In this document: piece by piece, positions 53,401 to 61,834 of the stretch
How positions within the stretch are numbered: position 1 is the first letter of the stretch
How the letters are laid out: every line of letters starts with the position of its first letter
From: Nocardioides sp. Root190
GTDB lineage: Bacteria > Actinomycetota > Actinomycetes > Propionibacteriales > Nocardioidaceae
Direction: 5' to 3'
Assembly (NCBI RefSeq): GCF_001428565.1
Contig: NZ_LMIA01000010.1
Coordinates: 1 to 64,000 of the forward strand
DNA length: 64,000 nt
Position numbers and translations under genes: made by a program
The notes under the pieces: generated by a model
Told to the model about the DNA's origin: nothing
What the model saw: the letters and a program-made list of their open reading frames with translations, nothing else
Database searches by the model: none

Positions 53401-53935
53401 CGGAGCCCCCGGCCAGGCTCCCGATCACGATCGGAACAATGGGTGCGTTCTGCGCGATCTCGCTCCGACGTCGGTCGGACAGGCCCGCCCACGGATCGGG
53501 CTTCTGGAGGTCTTCGTGCGCCTGGATCATGACCTTGTTCAGGTCACTCGTCCTCGTCAGGGTGAGCGTGCGCCCCACTGCTCGGTACTGCCCCGCACCG
53601 GTGGTGACGGGCACCGTGCACCGGCGCGGGTCCGGTACCCAGCCCCCCACCATGTCCAACCGGGTGCGCGACGCCTGGAACAGCTGGAGTGCCGTCCTGT
53701 TGAATGTGTTCCCCTCGGCGCTCACCGACAGGTAGCGACCACCCATGTCGCGAACGGATCCCAGCGGTGCTGGCCCCTTGTCTGGTGTCGTGGGCACATC
53801 GATGTGGACGAACTGCCAGGCATCCGGCAACTTGTCTGTTCCTTCGGGACGAAGGTCGGCCAGGAGTTGATCCTGGATGAACCGGATGGTGGCGCCACCC
53901 GATCCTCCGCAGCCGACGATCAGAAAGCGCCTCAT
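50459..53935 (-). CDS. Tubulin-like protein (Tubulin_2 family)
   Basis: A 1158-residue protein whose N-terminal 400 residues resemble the FtsZ/tubulin nucleotide-binding fold: FLIVGCGGSGGATIRF at the start (G-rich turn) and the tubulin signature-like GSLAGGSGASMF at 172-183. The rest, about 750 residues, is long, mostly helical and unassigned. This domain arrangement fits the bacterial Tubulin_2 family found in ter-type loci. GTP binding and polymer formation are expected from the family but unproven. 30 nt after the secreted vWA gene. Confidence 0.8.
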   Translation of the reverse strand: MRRFLIVGCGGSGGATIRFIQDQLLADLRPEGTDKLPDAWQFVHIDVPTTPDKGPAPLGSVRDMGGRYLSVSAEGNTFNRTALQLFQASRTRLDMVGGWVPDPRRCTVPVTTGAGQYRAVGRTLTLTRTSDLNKVMIQAHEDLQKPDPWAGLSDRRRSEIAQNAPIVPIVIGSLAGGSGASMFLDVCRILGTIPGIDPSAIGAFLFTSDVFQALPAGARDGVEGNALGAIGDVIAAQTGLSYDADRALLTSLGVADISRFAFARIFPIGSAIGGDGARFGDGTATGIFRGIGRALAALVIGDAGMQQKYVDFIVGNPGGGGSTDTQTVGWGTDPGVFAWGSFGYASLSLGRDRYAEYAAQRLARSAADRLLEGHLDPGVDLPGGEQLTAKVDAQWTLTLSRLGLPQPGQDVGAWFREQAMPRSWTQAETRRVLSDAFTMVSSIPGAAASDWFAEVSARLPSQREQVRSALNDAAYLWNERFAHDLENRVIQQFLDDIRRQGLPYARAVLERLQAHLEVMVNVLQTVPDPNGFDPLALDGGGIQQRVLALKRAIVAAGHDLVGLVAGELEGSSSRVLQMSGARYAAQLLDSFESDVLGPLVTAASNALGDLEVSRTSKDVEAGLAQLGTDVYREWPDDSEVPVRFLHAENEILLTTATEFPGLFTDHVVRSVPGGMPPADAQRQIVSQIIRGEWETQGGKLGSIDIIATQARWRAAVLNVNAETGEPTPRSAGRYTLHLGPAHLAARARLFLERPNEPFAVFRGESIGQYLNDLNIPPAEMSARKSGFAQKFTEALLLARPLVGVDSSMIPAVHPGQTLKYTYVFGNLGLQGSSEVVERIRSGLQADPTLELETVLPAFDAAAMGDATESRIAIFGSYPKYSPIVFSSLLGNVKNQFAIQPDGGRAALWKWKGTRPLGASLPMSAAELRALIAGWYVGRLTGQLRTGSGEQPVIVWSAKDVRWMPLIWPMLTNPSQISAVDWLPITLESYSLAFIQCNRDPELQALQPFRALRSLWDDSSTGPGLRDGLTGFAAERNIANWLQSGAITGADPSPVIADAGALTVEERRARGRDWIKQLVQWIDTDMLQQGTGANTGQLLGRIDKWEELYDSNGNSRVRFLTIAPLARQVLLEIDQILASLSFTPAAAPGLPPSEPPVVM

Positions 53936-53965
53936 CTGTCCATCCGTCCTTCGTTGTCTCGCACG

Positions 53966-56644
53966 TCACCAGCCGTTGGTCGGGCTCTGGCTGCCATCAG
54001 GGGGAGCCGTGGGCGACGGTGCGCCCCAGCCCTGGTCGGACGGTGGCGGCTCCGCGGACACTTGGGGCGACGCCGGCATCCTGCTGCGTAGGGCCGTCAC
54101 AACGTCCGGGATCCGCGACCTCGCGTCATCGACCAGGTCACCGAGCCCCGATCCGGAGGAGTTGGTGAACACGATCACCTCCGCCGCGGCACCCGTGTGG
54201 GCCGCTCTCACGATGACGAGCCACGAGCCAGCCACAGCCGACGGCAGGATCGCCTCACGTCTTCGCGTCGAAGAGCGCCGACGAAGGGAGGACGCCGAGG
54301 AACCGCCGAGGCCACGCGCGGTGACGTGTCCGGCCGCACTTGGGTTGAGACCCATCCGGGCGATCAGTTGTCCGCCACCGGGCAGACCGACGGCACGGCC
54401 GTTTCCGACGAACACTGTCTGCATGGTCGCCTGATCGAAGCCCAGTAGTCCGCCAGCAGTCGGGTGGAACTGACCGTCGGCGTCGACTGTCCCTGACATC
54501 CGACCCAGCAACAGCGACTTCCCCGGGATCCGCGCGGCAACCCACTTGACGAGGTAGAGCATGGCGACCGGAATGAGGACCCCAAGAAGGGTGATCCCGA
54601 TGAGTGCCAGCCAGAACGTCGATGCGTCGCGCGGTTTGCGCATCTCGAGGGTGTAGTCGACATCGATGGCAATCGGATCACCGACGCCGTCGGTGGGAAC
54701 CGCCTTCAGCTGGATCGCTCCGTTGACCGCTCCGTTGTCGAGGGCATCGAACTCGAAGGACAGCGGCACGGCGCCCTCCTCACCCTCCTGCAGCGTCACG
54801 CAGCTCTCCTGCGAATCAGCTGACGAGGTCACTCTTGGGGATCCCACGCCGGTGGGCAGGGTCGTCGCCGGCCGGGCTTCGGCGAACCAGACACAACCCG
54901 GGCCGGTGACGGTCACCTCACCGTCGACAGGCTCGAGTTCCTCGATGCTTCCTAGCCGAAGGGCGGTCGACACCCTCGGATAGTCGGCCGGAGCAAGGAT
55001 CTGCACCGGCACGTCGACACTCTGCGGCTCAAGTTCAGTACCGGGAACCGCACGCCCGTCCGAGTCGGTCGCGGACTTGGTGGTGAGGTCGAGAGTGATG
55101 CGGAGCACCGCGTCGCCGATGGGCACGTCGTCGAGGTCGATCTGCTGCGGCTGGCCGATTGCAGCCCCCTCGATGCCGTCGGTCACGACGATCGGTTCGG
55201 CACCGCGCACCTCGAGTACAGCGGAGACCACGGCTCGCCCTTGGATCTTGGCGGGGGGGACGTTCTCGCCACTGCCGATACGCGCCAGACCGAAGGAGGC
55301 CTCGACGGTGTCCCCGGTGTGCCAGGCCTCGTCGTCCCCCCGCCAAGCAGGGACGATGTCACCCTGCAGGTGGATGCGAGATCGCGCGGCTCCGGCAGCC
55401 TTCTGAGCGTCCGGGTCGATGAACACGATCGACCACAGGCCGGCCCAGCCCTTGCCATTGCCACGGACCAGGTCCAGTTCGAGCGAATCGTCCGACAACC
55501 AGGTGCTCGTGACCTCGACGTCACCGATCCGCTGGGCGCCGGAGGTCGTAGCCGGGTCGAACAGGATCGGCTTGGCCATCCCGTCGCGCTGCAACGCCAC
55601 CAGCTTCTGGGAGGCGTCAGCGGTTCCAAGAATGTGCACGGACCCGATCGAATCATCCAGCACGAAGGTGTGCGCCTCCTCTGCACAGGAACGCTTTGGG
55701 CAGAGCTTCGAATCCTGCTCGATCGGCTTCTGGTTGGGGCTGGCGAACTCGTCGAATGCGAACAGGAGCTCGTCGACCTGGGAAGCCTGGATGAAGGCGC
55801 CGGGGGTGGGCGACGCGCCCCCCTTGCAGGATTCCCCGCCGCTGCCGCTGGCTTCCGCGATCCCCTTCATCAAGTCGAAGTCGGCGTCGGATCCTGGTGC
55901 CTTCAACCCCACGGCAAGGGTCACGATGTCCTGGGCACGCAATTGGTCCGCCTGACCGCCCGCGCGGCAAAGGTCGAGGACCCCAGCCTTGACCGCCGAG
56001 TCGACAGCCTTTCGTGAGGTCAGTTCGTCGTCGGCATACGGCTTCCCCTTGCCGTAGCGGCTCTGCTCCTCGCCGGAATCACGTACGTCGAGGTCGTAGG
56101 ACCCGTCACTGAACCAGACCCACGCCTGGCAATGGGCGTCGTCCCGTTCCCGGCCGGCGAGCGCCGTACGTGCACCTTGGACAGCCTCCCAGTAGTCGGT
56201 CTCCCAACCCTGGTTCTTGGTGCGATACGTCTCGAGGTGGTCAATGAGGTCGCCCTGACGGGCCGAGGTAGCTTCCGTCCACTTCTTCGTGATCTCGAAG
56301 CTGACGTCGAACCCGGCGACCGCGATGCTCATGTCGGCACCGCTCGTGTCGGCGACGGCGATCAGGCGTTCGACGAGATACCCGGCCGCGTCGACACGTT
56401 CGTTCTCAGGGTCAGTCGTCTCCAACGAACTGGATCTGTCGAGGACCAGGAGCACGTCCGTCGGCTGGCCTGAGGCCATGCAGGAACCGAGACGTCGGAC
56501 GGGGTCGTCCGCCGGTGCCTCCGACGGTGCGGCAACGTTCGGTTCGGGCGTGCCCGCCCCGGCGGCCCCGCCGAAGGTGCTGGCGGAAAGAATCAGGGCA
56601 CCGATCAACGCGACGCCCGCACGGCGTCCTTCAAGACCGACCAT
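53966..56644 (-). CDS. Secreted, membrane-anchored vWA protein
   Basis: An 892-residue protein. Signal peptide 1-30. The extracellular vWA domain has a full MIDAS (VLLVLDRSSS, D69-S71-S73) and several cysteines. Beta-sandwich regions follow to about 670. A single membrane helix (about 673-697: LALIGITLLGVLIPVAMLYL) precedes a cytoplasmic tail of about 195 residues. It would bring an outside metal-dependent adhesion domain in contact with the intracellular tubulin/GTPase components. ATG preceded by GGAG; overlaps the upstream gene by one base. Confidence 0.82.
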   Translation of the reverse strand: MVGLEGRRAGVALIGALILSASTFGGAAGAGTPEPNVAAPSEAPADDPVRRLGSCMASGQPTDVLLVLDRSSSLETTDPENERVDAAGYLVERLIAVADTSGADMSIAVAGFDVSFEITKKWTEATSARQGDLIDHLETYRTKNQGWETDYWEAVQGARTALAGRERDDAHCQAWVWFSDGSYDLDVRDSGEEQSRYGKGKPYADDELTSRKAVDSAVKAGVLDLCRAGGQADQLRAQDIVTLAVGLKAPGSDADFDLMKGIAEASGSGGESCKGGASPTPGAFIQASQVDELLFAFDEFASPNQKPIEQDSKLCPKRSCAEEAHTFVLDDSIGSVHILGTADASQKLVALQRDGMAKPILFDPATTSGAQRIGDVEVTSTWLSDDSLELDLVRGNGKGWAGLWSIVFIDPDAQKAAGAARSRIHLQGDIVPAWRGDDEAWHTGDTVEASFGLARIGSGENVPPAKIQGRAVVSAVLEVRGAEPIVVTDGIEGAAIGQPQQIDLDDVPIGDAVLRITLDLTTKSATDSDGRAVPGTELEPQSVDVPVQILAPADYPRVSTALRLGSIEELEPVDGEVTVTGPGCVWFAEARPATTLPTGVGSPRVTSSADSQESCVTLQEGEEGAVPLSFEFDALDNGAVNGAIQLKAVPTDGVGDPIAIDVDYTLEMRKPRDASTFWLALIGITLLGVLIPVAMLYLVKWVAARIPGKSLLLGRMSGTVDADGQFHPTAGGLLGFDQATMQTVFVGNGRAVGLPGGGQLIARMGLNPSAAGHVTARGLGGSSASSLRRRSSTRRREAILPSAVAGSWLVIVRAAHTGAAAEVIVFTNSSGSGLGDLVDDARSRIPDVVTALRSRMPASPQVSAEPPPSDQGWGAPSPTAPPDGSQSPTNGW

Positions 56645-57180
56645 CACTTGCTCCGCGCGACGACGTCGGCCACGTGGTAGGCGTGCAGACCCACCACCAC
56701 GAGTGCCGTCACGACAAGGACAGCGGTCAGGGGCGCTGCCGCAGCGGCAGGCGCGTACCAACTTCCGGCTCGCCTGCGACTGTCCTGAAGGAGAAAGATC
56801 GCCAGCACGCCGATCGCAAGCGGACCGGCCAGTACCCACCCGAGCACTGCGAGTGGCACGCCGTCGTCGAGGAACCAGAGACCGGCGGCCGCGGCCACGA
56901 GAGCCAGACCGATGCAGAGCCAGAACACCGGGGCCGACACGACGCCATTGCTCGGGGACGTCGGACCACCTCGCCAGGGATCGGTTCCTCCACCGGGTCC
57001 AGGTCCGTCCTGCGCCGGGGTGACCCACCCTGACGGGCTGGTGGGTGCCACCGGCGGAGTGCTGGGGCTGCCCCAACCTCCGGGTGGCGGGCTGCCCTGG
57101 CCATCGCCCTGCTGACCCCAGCCACTGCCGCCGTTGCCGCCGCTGTTGCCCCAGGAACCGCTCGGACCCCAGTTGCTCAT
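56644..57180 (-). CDS. Gly/Pro-rich N-terminal membrane protein
   Basis: A 178-residue protein. About 80 residues of Gly, Pro, Ser and Trp-rich low complexity (GNSGGNGGSGWGQQG) are followed by three membrane helices (about 83-102, 106-130, 150-168). Function unknown. It overlaps the DUF475 gene by four bases and the vWA gene by one. Confidence 0.7.
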   Translation of the reverse strand: MSNWGPSGSWGNSGGNGGSGWGQQGDGQGSPPPGGWGSPSTPPVAPTSPSGWVTPAQDGPGPGGGTDPWRGGPTSPSNGVVSAPVFWLCIGLALVAAAAGLWFLDDGVPLAVLGWVLAGPLAIGVLAIFLLQDSRRRAGSWYAPAAAAAPLTAVLVVTALVVVGLHAYHVADVVARSK

Positions 57181-58289
57181 GGGGCCCCGACCCCCTCCGA
57201 CTCCGCGTCGACGTCAGCGTCCTCGTGCGAACCCTCACGTCGGTTGCGGGCGACACTCATGAGGAAGGCCGCTCCGATGAACGCGACGCCGATCAGTCCG
57301 GTGACGAGCTCTGGAATCTCGTGGCCGATGGACACCATCAACAGCACGGCAAGGGCGCCGATCGCCCAGTGTGCCCCGTGCTCGAGATAGACGTAGTCGG
57401 ACAGCGTGCCCTTGCGGACCAAGTAGATGGTGAGCGATCGGACGTACAACGCACCGACACCGAGGCCGATCGCGATGAGGATGGGATCGGTTGTAATCGC
57501 GAAGGCGCCGATGACGCCGTCGAAGCTGAAGCTGGCGTCGAGGACCTCGAGATAGAGGAAGAGGAAGAACGCTGCCTTGCCGACGGCCAGGGTGACGTTC
57601 CCGCCGTGGGCCTTCGTGTCCTCCTCGAATCGCTCCTCGAGGACCTCCTCCTCGTGTTCGAAGGCGGTCGCAAGTCCGTTCACGACGAGGTAGGTGAGAA
57701 GGCCGGCCAGGCCAGCTGTCAGGACGGCGGACTCGTGCTCCCCCCCGAAGGCCTTGGCAGCTCCGAAGAGCCCGCCGACCGCGACGATGATGGCAAGAGC
57801 GTCGATCTTGCCTGCCTTCTCCAGCGGGCCCTCGACCCAGGACAACCAGAGGATGTCCTTCTCCTCGAACAGCCAGTTCAAGTAGATCATCAGGAGGAAC
57901 ATGCCGCCGAACGCGGCAATGGTGTGATGTGCGTCGGCGAGGATGTATCCGTAGGTGCCCGGTGTGTCAGGGTCACCCTTCTCCAGGGCGAGGTCGATGA
58001 CCTCGACCGGCGAGAGACTCGCAGCCAAGGCGACCACGACGAACGGGAACACCAGCCGCATGCCAAAGACCGCGATCAGGATGCCTACGGTCAGGAAGAT
58101 CCGCCGCCAGAACTCCGACATCCGTTCCAGGACCTTGGCGTTGACCACGGCATTGTCGAAGGACAGCGACACCTCCAGAACGATCAGGATTCCTGCGACG
58201 AACGCTCCCTCGGGACCGCCATACCAGAGCGCTGCCGCCACACCGAGAGCCGTGAACAGGAAGGACCAGCCGAATGTCCGAAAGATCAT
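57177..58289 (-). CDS. DUF475 membrane protein (TerC-like), copy 1
   Basis: A 370-residue polytopic protein of the DUF475 family, related to TerC, with about eight or nine membrane helices. Conserved acidic residues within helices (LSFDNAVVNAKVL, LDASFSFDGVIGAF) form the expected metal-binding centre. TerC and TerD proteins work together in metal and stress response. 53 nt after the TerD gene; overlaps the next gene by four bases. A paralogue lies at 59150-60244. Confidence 0.9.
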   Translation of the reverse strand: MIFRTFGWSFLFTALGVAAALWYGGPEGAFVAGILIVLEVSLSFDNAVVNAKVLERMSEFWRRIFLTVGILIAVFGMRLVFPFVVVALAASLSPVEVIDLALEKGDPDTPGTYGYILADAHHTIAAFGGMFLLMIYLNWLFEEKDILWLSWVEGPLEKAGKIDALAIIVAVGGLFGAAKAFGGEHESAVLTAGLAGLLTYLVVNGLATAFEHEEEVLEERFEEDTKAHGGNVTLAVGKAAFFLFLYLEVLDASFSFDGVIGAFAITTDPILIAIGLGVGALYVRSLTIYLVRKGTLSDYVYLEHGAHWAIGALAVLLMVSIGHEIPELVTGLIGVAFIGAAFLMSVARNRREGSHEDADVDAESEGVGAP

Positions 58290-58342
58290 GTGTCACGTTC
58301 CTCAGTTCTCGGGAGGTGGGAGGTGGTCGGTACCGAGCGCTT

Positions 58343-58942
58343 TCAGGAGACGTTGACGCCGAAGTCGCGCACGATGCCAGCAAGCCCCGACGCATACCCC
58401 TGTCCCACGGCGCGGAACTTCCACTCGTCCCCATTGCGGTACAGCTCACCGAAGACCAGCGCGGTCTCGGTCGAGTAGTCCTCGGTGAGGTCGTAGCGGA
58501 CGAGCTCACGGTTGTCGGATGAGTTCACGATCCGGATGTAGGCGTTCTGGACCTGACCGAAGTTCTGTCCTCGCGCATCGGCATCGTGGATCGAAACCGG
58601 GAAGACGACCCGTGCCATCTCGGAGCCCAGAGCCGCGAGATTGACGTTGATGGACTCGTCGTCCCCCTCCACACCGCCGTCGGTCACGTCGCCCGTGTGA
58701 CCCACGAGCGCGTCCTCGAGGTGGGTGCCAGGCGGGTAGGTGAGGTTGCCGTAGAAGACGAAGTGCTGATCGGACAGGACTCGACCGTTCTCGCCAAGGA
58801 TGAGCGCGGACGCATCGAGGTCGAAGTCCGCCCCGCTGGTGGTGCGCTCGTCCCAACCGAGAGCGACCGTCACAGCGGTCAGTCCTCCCGAGGCTTCCTT
58901 GGTCAATGAGACGTTGCCGCCCTTGCCGAGACTGACTGCCAC
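58343..58942 (-). CDS. TerD-family protein heading the large operon
   Basis: A 199-residue TerD, very like the one at 25919-26494 in its last 40 residues (QGYASGLAGIVRDFGVNVS). The calcium loop is changed and extended: TGDVTDGGVEGDDE. Starts with GTG ([19 protein letters not shown]) and AAGGAG nine bases upstream. First gene of the 12-gene run that continues to 39960. Confidence 0.93.
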   Translation of the reverse strand: MAVSLGKGGNVSLTKEASGGLTAVTVALGWDERTTSGADFDLDASALILGENGRVLSDQHFVFYGNLTYPPGTHLEDALVGHTGDVTDGGVEGDDESINVNLAALGSEMARVVFPVSIHDADARGQNFGQVQNAYIRIVNSSDNRELVRYDLTEDYSTETALVFGELYRNGDEWKFRAVGQGYASGLAGIVRDFGVNVS

Positions 58943-59005
58943 CCGAAACCACTCCTTACTCAGATTTGCCTGCTCCTGGGCCGATCGACACCTCACGATC
59001 TCGGT

Positions 59006-59021
59006 CAGCATGCAGATGCTG
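59006..59021. promoter_or_regulatory. Palindrome upstream of the Ter operon
   Basis: CAGCATGCAGATGCTG, two perfect 6-bp arms around GCAG, about 65 nt before the TerD start. Possible operator for the operon. No promoter boxes are convincing around it. Confidence 0.35.
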
Positions 59022-59095
59022 GCACGGACCGGTGCGGTCGGGCAGCTAAACGCAACTATTCGGTGTCCGCACATCTGGGGGCATCCCCACGAGAG

Positions 59096-59133
59096 AAGCC
59101 CTGCCCGCCATCGGTTGACGGCGGGCAGGGCTT
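59096..59133 (-). terminator. Terminator hairpin of the second DUF475 gene
   Basis: A perfect 14-bp stem (AAGCCCTGCCCGCC with GGCGGGCAGGGCTT) and 10-nt loop, 16 nt after the stop of the DUF475 copy 2 gene. It separates that gene from the Ter operon downstream, so the operon probably has its own promoter between 58943 and 59095. Confidence 0.75.
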
Positions 59134-59149
59134 TGGCTGAGGTCGACCC

Positions 59150-60244
59150 TCAGACGACCATCTCGTCGCGGTCCGGCTCCCCGGAGTCGCCGGCGAGCAG
59201 GTCACGCTTGTTGGCCCGCAGGCTCATGTAGAACGCCGAGCCGATGAACGCGACACCGATCAGGCCGGTGATGACCTCGGGCACGTGGACGCCGATCGAG
59301 ATCATCAGCAGCGCTGCCAGGGCGCCGATGGCCCAGTGCGCCCCGTGGTCGAGGTAGCGGTAGTCCGACAGCGTGCCCTGGTGGACCAGGTAGATCGTGA
59401 TCGACCGGACGTAGAACGCGCCGACGCCGAGGCCGATCGCGATGATGATCGGGTCGGTGGTGACCGCGAACGCGCCGATCACACCGTCGAAGCTGAAGCT
59501 CGCGTCGAGGACCTCGAGGTAGAGGAACAGGAAGAAGGCAGCCTTGCCGACGACCGGCATGATCTTGCCGGAGGCGTCCTCGCCCATGTGCTCCAGCGCC
59601 TCCTCGTCGGGGCCGAAGGCCTCGGCCAGGCCGTTCACGACGAGGTAGGTCAGCAGACCGGCGAGGCCGGCGGTCATCACGCTGGACTCGTGCTCGCCGC
59701 CGAGGCCCTGCGCAGCAGCGAACAGGACGCCGAGCGCGACGATGATGGAGAGGGCGTCGATCTTGCCGGCCTTCTCGAGCGGCTTCTCGATCCAGGACAG
59801 CCAGGTGATGTCCTTCTCCTCGAACAGGAAGTTCAGGAAGATCATCAGCAGGAACATGCCGCCGAACGCAGCGATCGTGTGGTGCGCGTCGGCGAGGTAG
59901 TAGCCGTAGGTGCCGGGGGTGTCCGGGTCGCCCTTCTCGAGCGCGAGGTCGATGACCTCGAAGGGCGACAGGCTGGCGGCGAGGGCGACCACGACGAACG
60001 GGAAGACCAGGCGCATGCCGAAGACGGCGATCAGGATGCCGACCGTCAGGAACATCTTGCGCCAGAACTCGGACATCCTCTCGAGGACCTTGGCGTTGAC
60101 GACCGCGTTGTCGAAGGACAGCGAGATCTCCAGGACGATCAGGATCAGTGCCAGGGCGATGCCCTCGACACCGCCGTACCAGAGGGCGCCGAGGACGCCG
60201 AGGATCGTGAAGAAGAACGACCACCCGAAGGTGCGGAAAATCAT
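59150..60244 (-). CDS. DUF475 membrane protein (TerC-like), copy 2
   Basis: A 364-residue paralogue of the protein at 57177-58289. The first 130 residues are nearly the same (both start MIFRTFGWSF and share LVFPFVVVALAASLSP), with most differences in the middle loop (GPDEEALEHMGEDASG) and the C-terminal tail. The acidic helix motifs are kept. It stands alone, with a strong terminator after it, so it is probably expressed separately from the operon. Confidence 0.92.
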   Translation of the reverse strand: MIFRTFGWSFFFTILGVLGALWYGGVEGIALALILIVLEISLSFDNAVVNAKVLERMSEFWRKMFLTVGILIAVFGMRLVFPFVVVALAASLSPFEVIDLALEKGDPDTPGTYGYYLADAHHTIAAFGGMFLLMIFLNFLFEEKDITWLSWIEKPLEKAGKIDALSIIVALGVLFAAAQGLGGEHESSVMTAGLAGLLTYLVVNGLAEAFGPDEEALEHMGEDASGKIMPVVGKAAFFLFLYLEVLDASFSFDGVIGAFAVTTDPIIIAIGLGVGAFYVRSITIYLVHQGTLSDYRYLDHGAHWAIGALAALLMISIGVHVPEVITGLIGVAFIGSAFYMSLRANKRDLLAGDSGEPDRDEMVV

Positions 60245-60374
60245 GGCGTTGGGGTCCTCGATCGATTGGCGACAACGTCAGGACGACACCGCCGCCGGAC
60301 GCGGACCGGTGCCGGTCTCGCTGGAACTGTATCTGCAGAGTGCAATATCGCCCCCACCCTCAACAGCGACTCCG

Positions 60375-61784
60375 TCAGGCGTGCCCGGCGACCGCCGCGG
60401 CGAGGCGCTCCAGCTCGGCCGGGAAGAAGCGCACGAGCGCATCGGTGTCGGGCATCGACTCGCGGCACGCGATCGCCCCGACGTGCATCTGACCGGCGTT
60501 CGACATCACCGTGATGTTCAGACCGGCGCCGTGGAAGACCGGGCCGAGCGGGCAGAGGGCCTCGATCCGGGCACCGGCGAAGTAGAGCGGGATCGGCGGG
60601 CCGGGAACGTTGGAGATCACCAGGTTGTGGACGACCGGGTGGCGCTCGGCCAGTCGGAGGTTGGCGTAGGTGCGCACGGCGAGCCCGAACGTGCGCGGGG
60701 CAGCGAACTCGGCCCAGTCCTGCAGGGCGTCGGCGCTGATCGCGTTGTGGTGCTCCTTGGCGTGCTGGTTGCGCTCGGCGAGCATGTGGAGCCGCTCGAG
60801 CGGGTCGTCGATGTCGGTGCCGAGCTTGGTGAACAGGGCCGAGACCTTGTTCGCGCCGCTCGAGCGTCGTGAGCTGTCGCGGACACTGACCGGCACGGTC
60901 GCCAGGAGCGATGACGACGGGAGCTCGTCGCGCGCGACGAGGTAGGACCGCAGGGCGCCGCCGGCGATCGCCAGGACGACGTCGTTGACCGTGGTGCCGG
61001 TGAGCTTCTTGATCCGGCGGATCTCCCCCAGCTCCAGGTCGGCCATCGCGATCGAGCGGTGCGAGGTGATGGTGCCGTTGAAGGACGTCCGGGGCGCCGA
61101 GAAGGGCGCTGCCATCGCGGTCCCCTGCCGGGCTCGTCCGATGCTCTTGGTGATCAGCTGCGCGGACGGCTTGAGCACCTTGACCAGGGTGACCGGCCGT
61201 GCCGCCGTACCGATGACGGCGCGACCGAGGAGCTCGCCGCGGCCGGGGTCACGCGGGTGGGACTGCTCCTCGAGCACCATCGGCGCCGCATCGGGCTCGA
61301 TCGAGCACAGGTGGGACACCAGGTTGGCGCCGGAGACGCCGTCGACCGTGGCGTGGTGCATCTTGGCGAAGACGACGACCTTCTCGTCCTCGGCACCGTC
61401 GGGCCGGTAGCCCTCGATCACCCACATCTCCCACAGCGGGCGGGAGCGGTCCAGCGGCAGGGACGCGAGGTGCGCGCACAGGTCCATCAGCTCGGCGTAG
61501 CCGCCGGGGGTCGGCAGCGCGAGCCGGTGCACGTGGCGCTCGATGTCGAAGCTGCGGTCGCGCACCCACACCGGGTGGTCGAGTCCCAGGGGGACACGTC
61601 GCAACTTCTTGGTGAAGGACGGGACGTCCCGCACCCGGGAGTCGAGGCGGTCCTGGAGACCGGCGAAGGAGTACGTCGTGCTCATCGTGGACGGATCGAG
61701 CACCATCACCGCACAGACGTGCATCAGCTGTGCGGGCGTCTCCAGGTAGAGAAAGCTCGCGTCGAGTCCGGACAGCCTGTCCAT
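60375..61784 (-). CDS. Wax ester synthase / diacylglycerol acyltransferase (WS/DGAT)
   Basis: A 469-residue acyltransferase making triacylglycerol or wax ester from acyl-CoA. It has the condensing motif HHATVDG (HHxxxDG), the start MDRLSGLDASFLYLE and the NVPGPPIPLYFAG motif near the end. In M. tuberculosis the similar Rv0221 is next to lipC (Rv0220), as the esterase gene is here. ATG at 61784. A palindromic repeat and a KstR-like half-match lie in the divergent intergenic space. Confidence 0.93.
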   Translation of the reverse strand: MDRLSGLDASFLYLETPAQLMHVCAVMVLDPSTMSTTYSFAGLQDRLDSRVRDVPSFTKKLRRVPLGLDHPVWVRDRSFDIERHVHRLALPTPGGYAELMDLCAHLASLPLDRSRPLWEMWVIEGYRPDGAEDEKVVVFAKMHHATVDGVSGANLVSHLCSIEPDAAPMVLEEQSHPRDPGRGELLGRAVIGTAARPVTLVKVLKPSAQLITKSIGRARQGTAMAAPFSAPRTSFNGTITSHRSIAMADLELGEIRRIKKLTGTTVNDVVLAIAGGALRSYLVARDELPSSSLLATVPVSVRDSSRRSSGANKVSALFTKLGTDIDDPLERLHMLAERNQHAKEHHNAISADALQDWAEFAAPRTFGLAVRTYANLRLAERHPVVHNLVISNVPGPPIPLYFAGARIEALCPLGPVFHGAGLNITVMSNAGQMHVGAIACRESMPDTDALVRFFPAELERLAAAVAGHA

Positions 61785-61798
61785 GCATCAAACCTCTC

Positions 61799-61834
61799 GG
61801 TGGTTGAGGTGCGAGCGCAGCGAGCCTCGAAACC
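61799..61834. repeat. Palindromic intergenic repeat, short form
   Basis: GGTGGTTGAGGTGCGAGCG followed by CAGCGAGCCTCGAAACC. It has the same plan as the arms of the 132-bp repeats at 32622-32898 (GGTyGAGG, central GCGCAGCGA, CTCGArACC), so it belongs to a dispersed family. Confidence 0.65.

Noticed and set aside
59096..59133. Terminator for a plus-strand transcript
   Set aside because: No plus-strand gene ends nearby; the position fits the end of the minus-strand DUF475 gene.
38477..60244. Prophage or integrative element
   Set aside because: No integrase, terminase, capsid, tRNA target or flanking direct repeats; a genomic island by transfer remains possible but is not shown.
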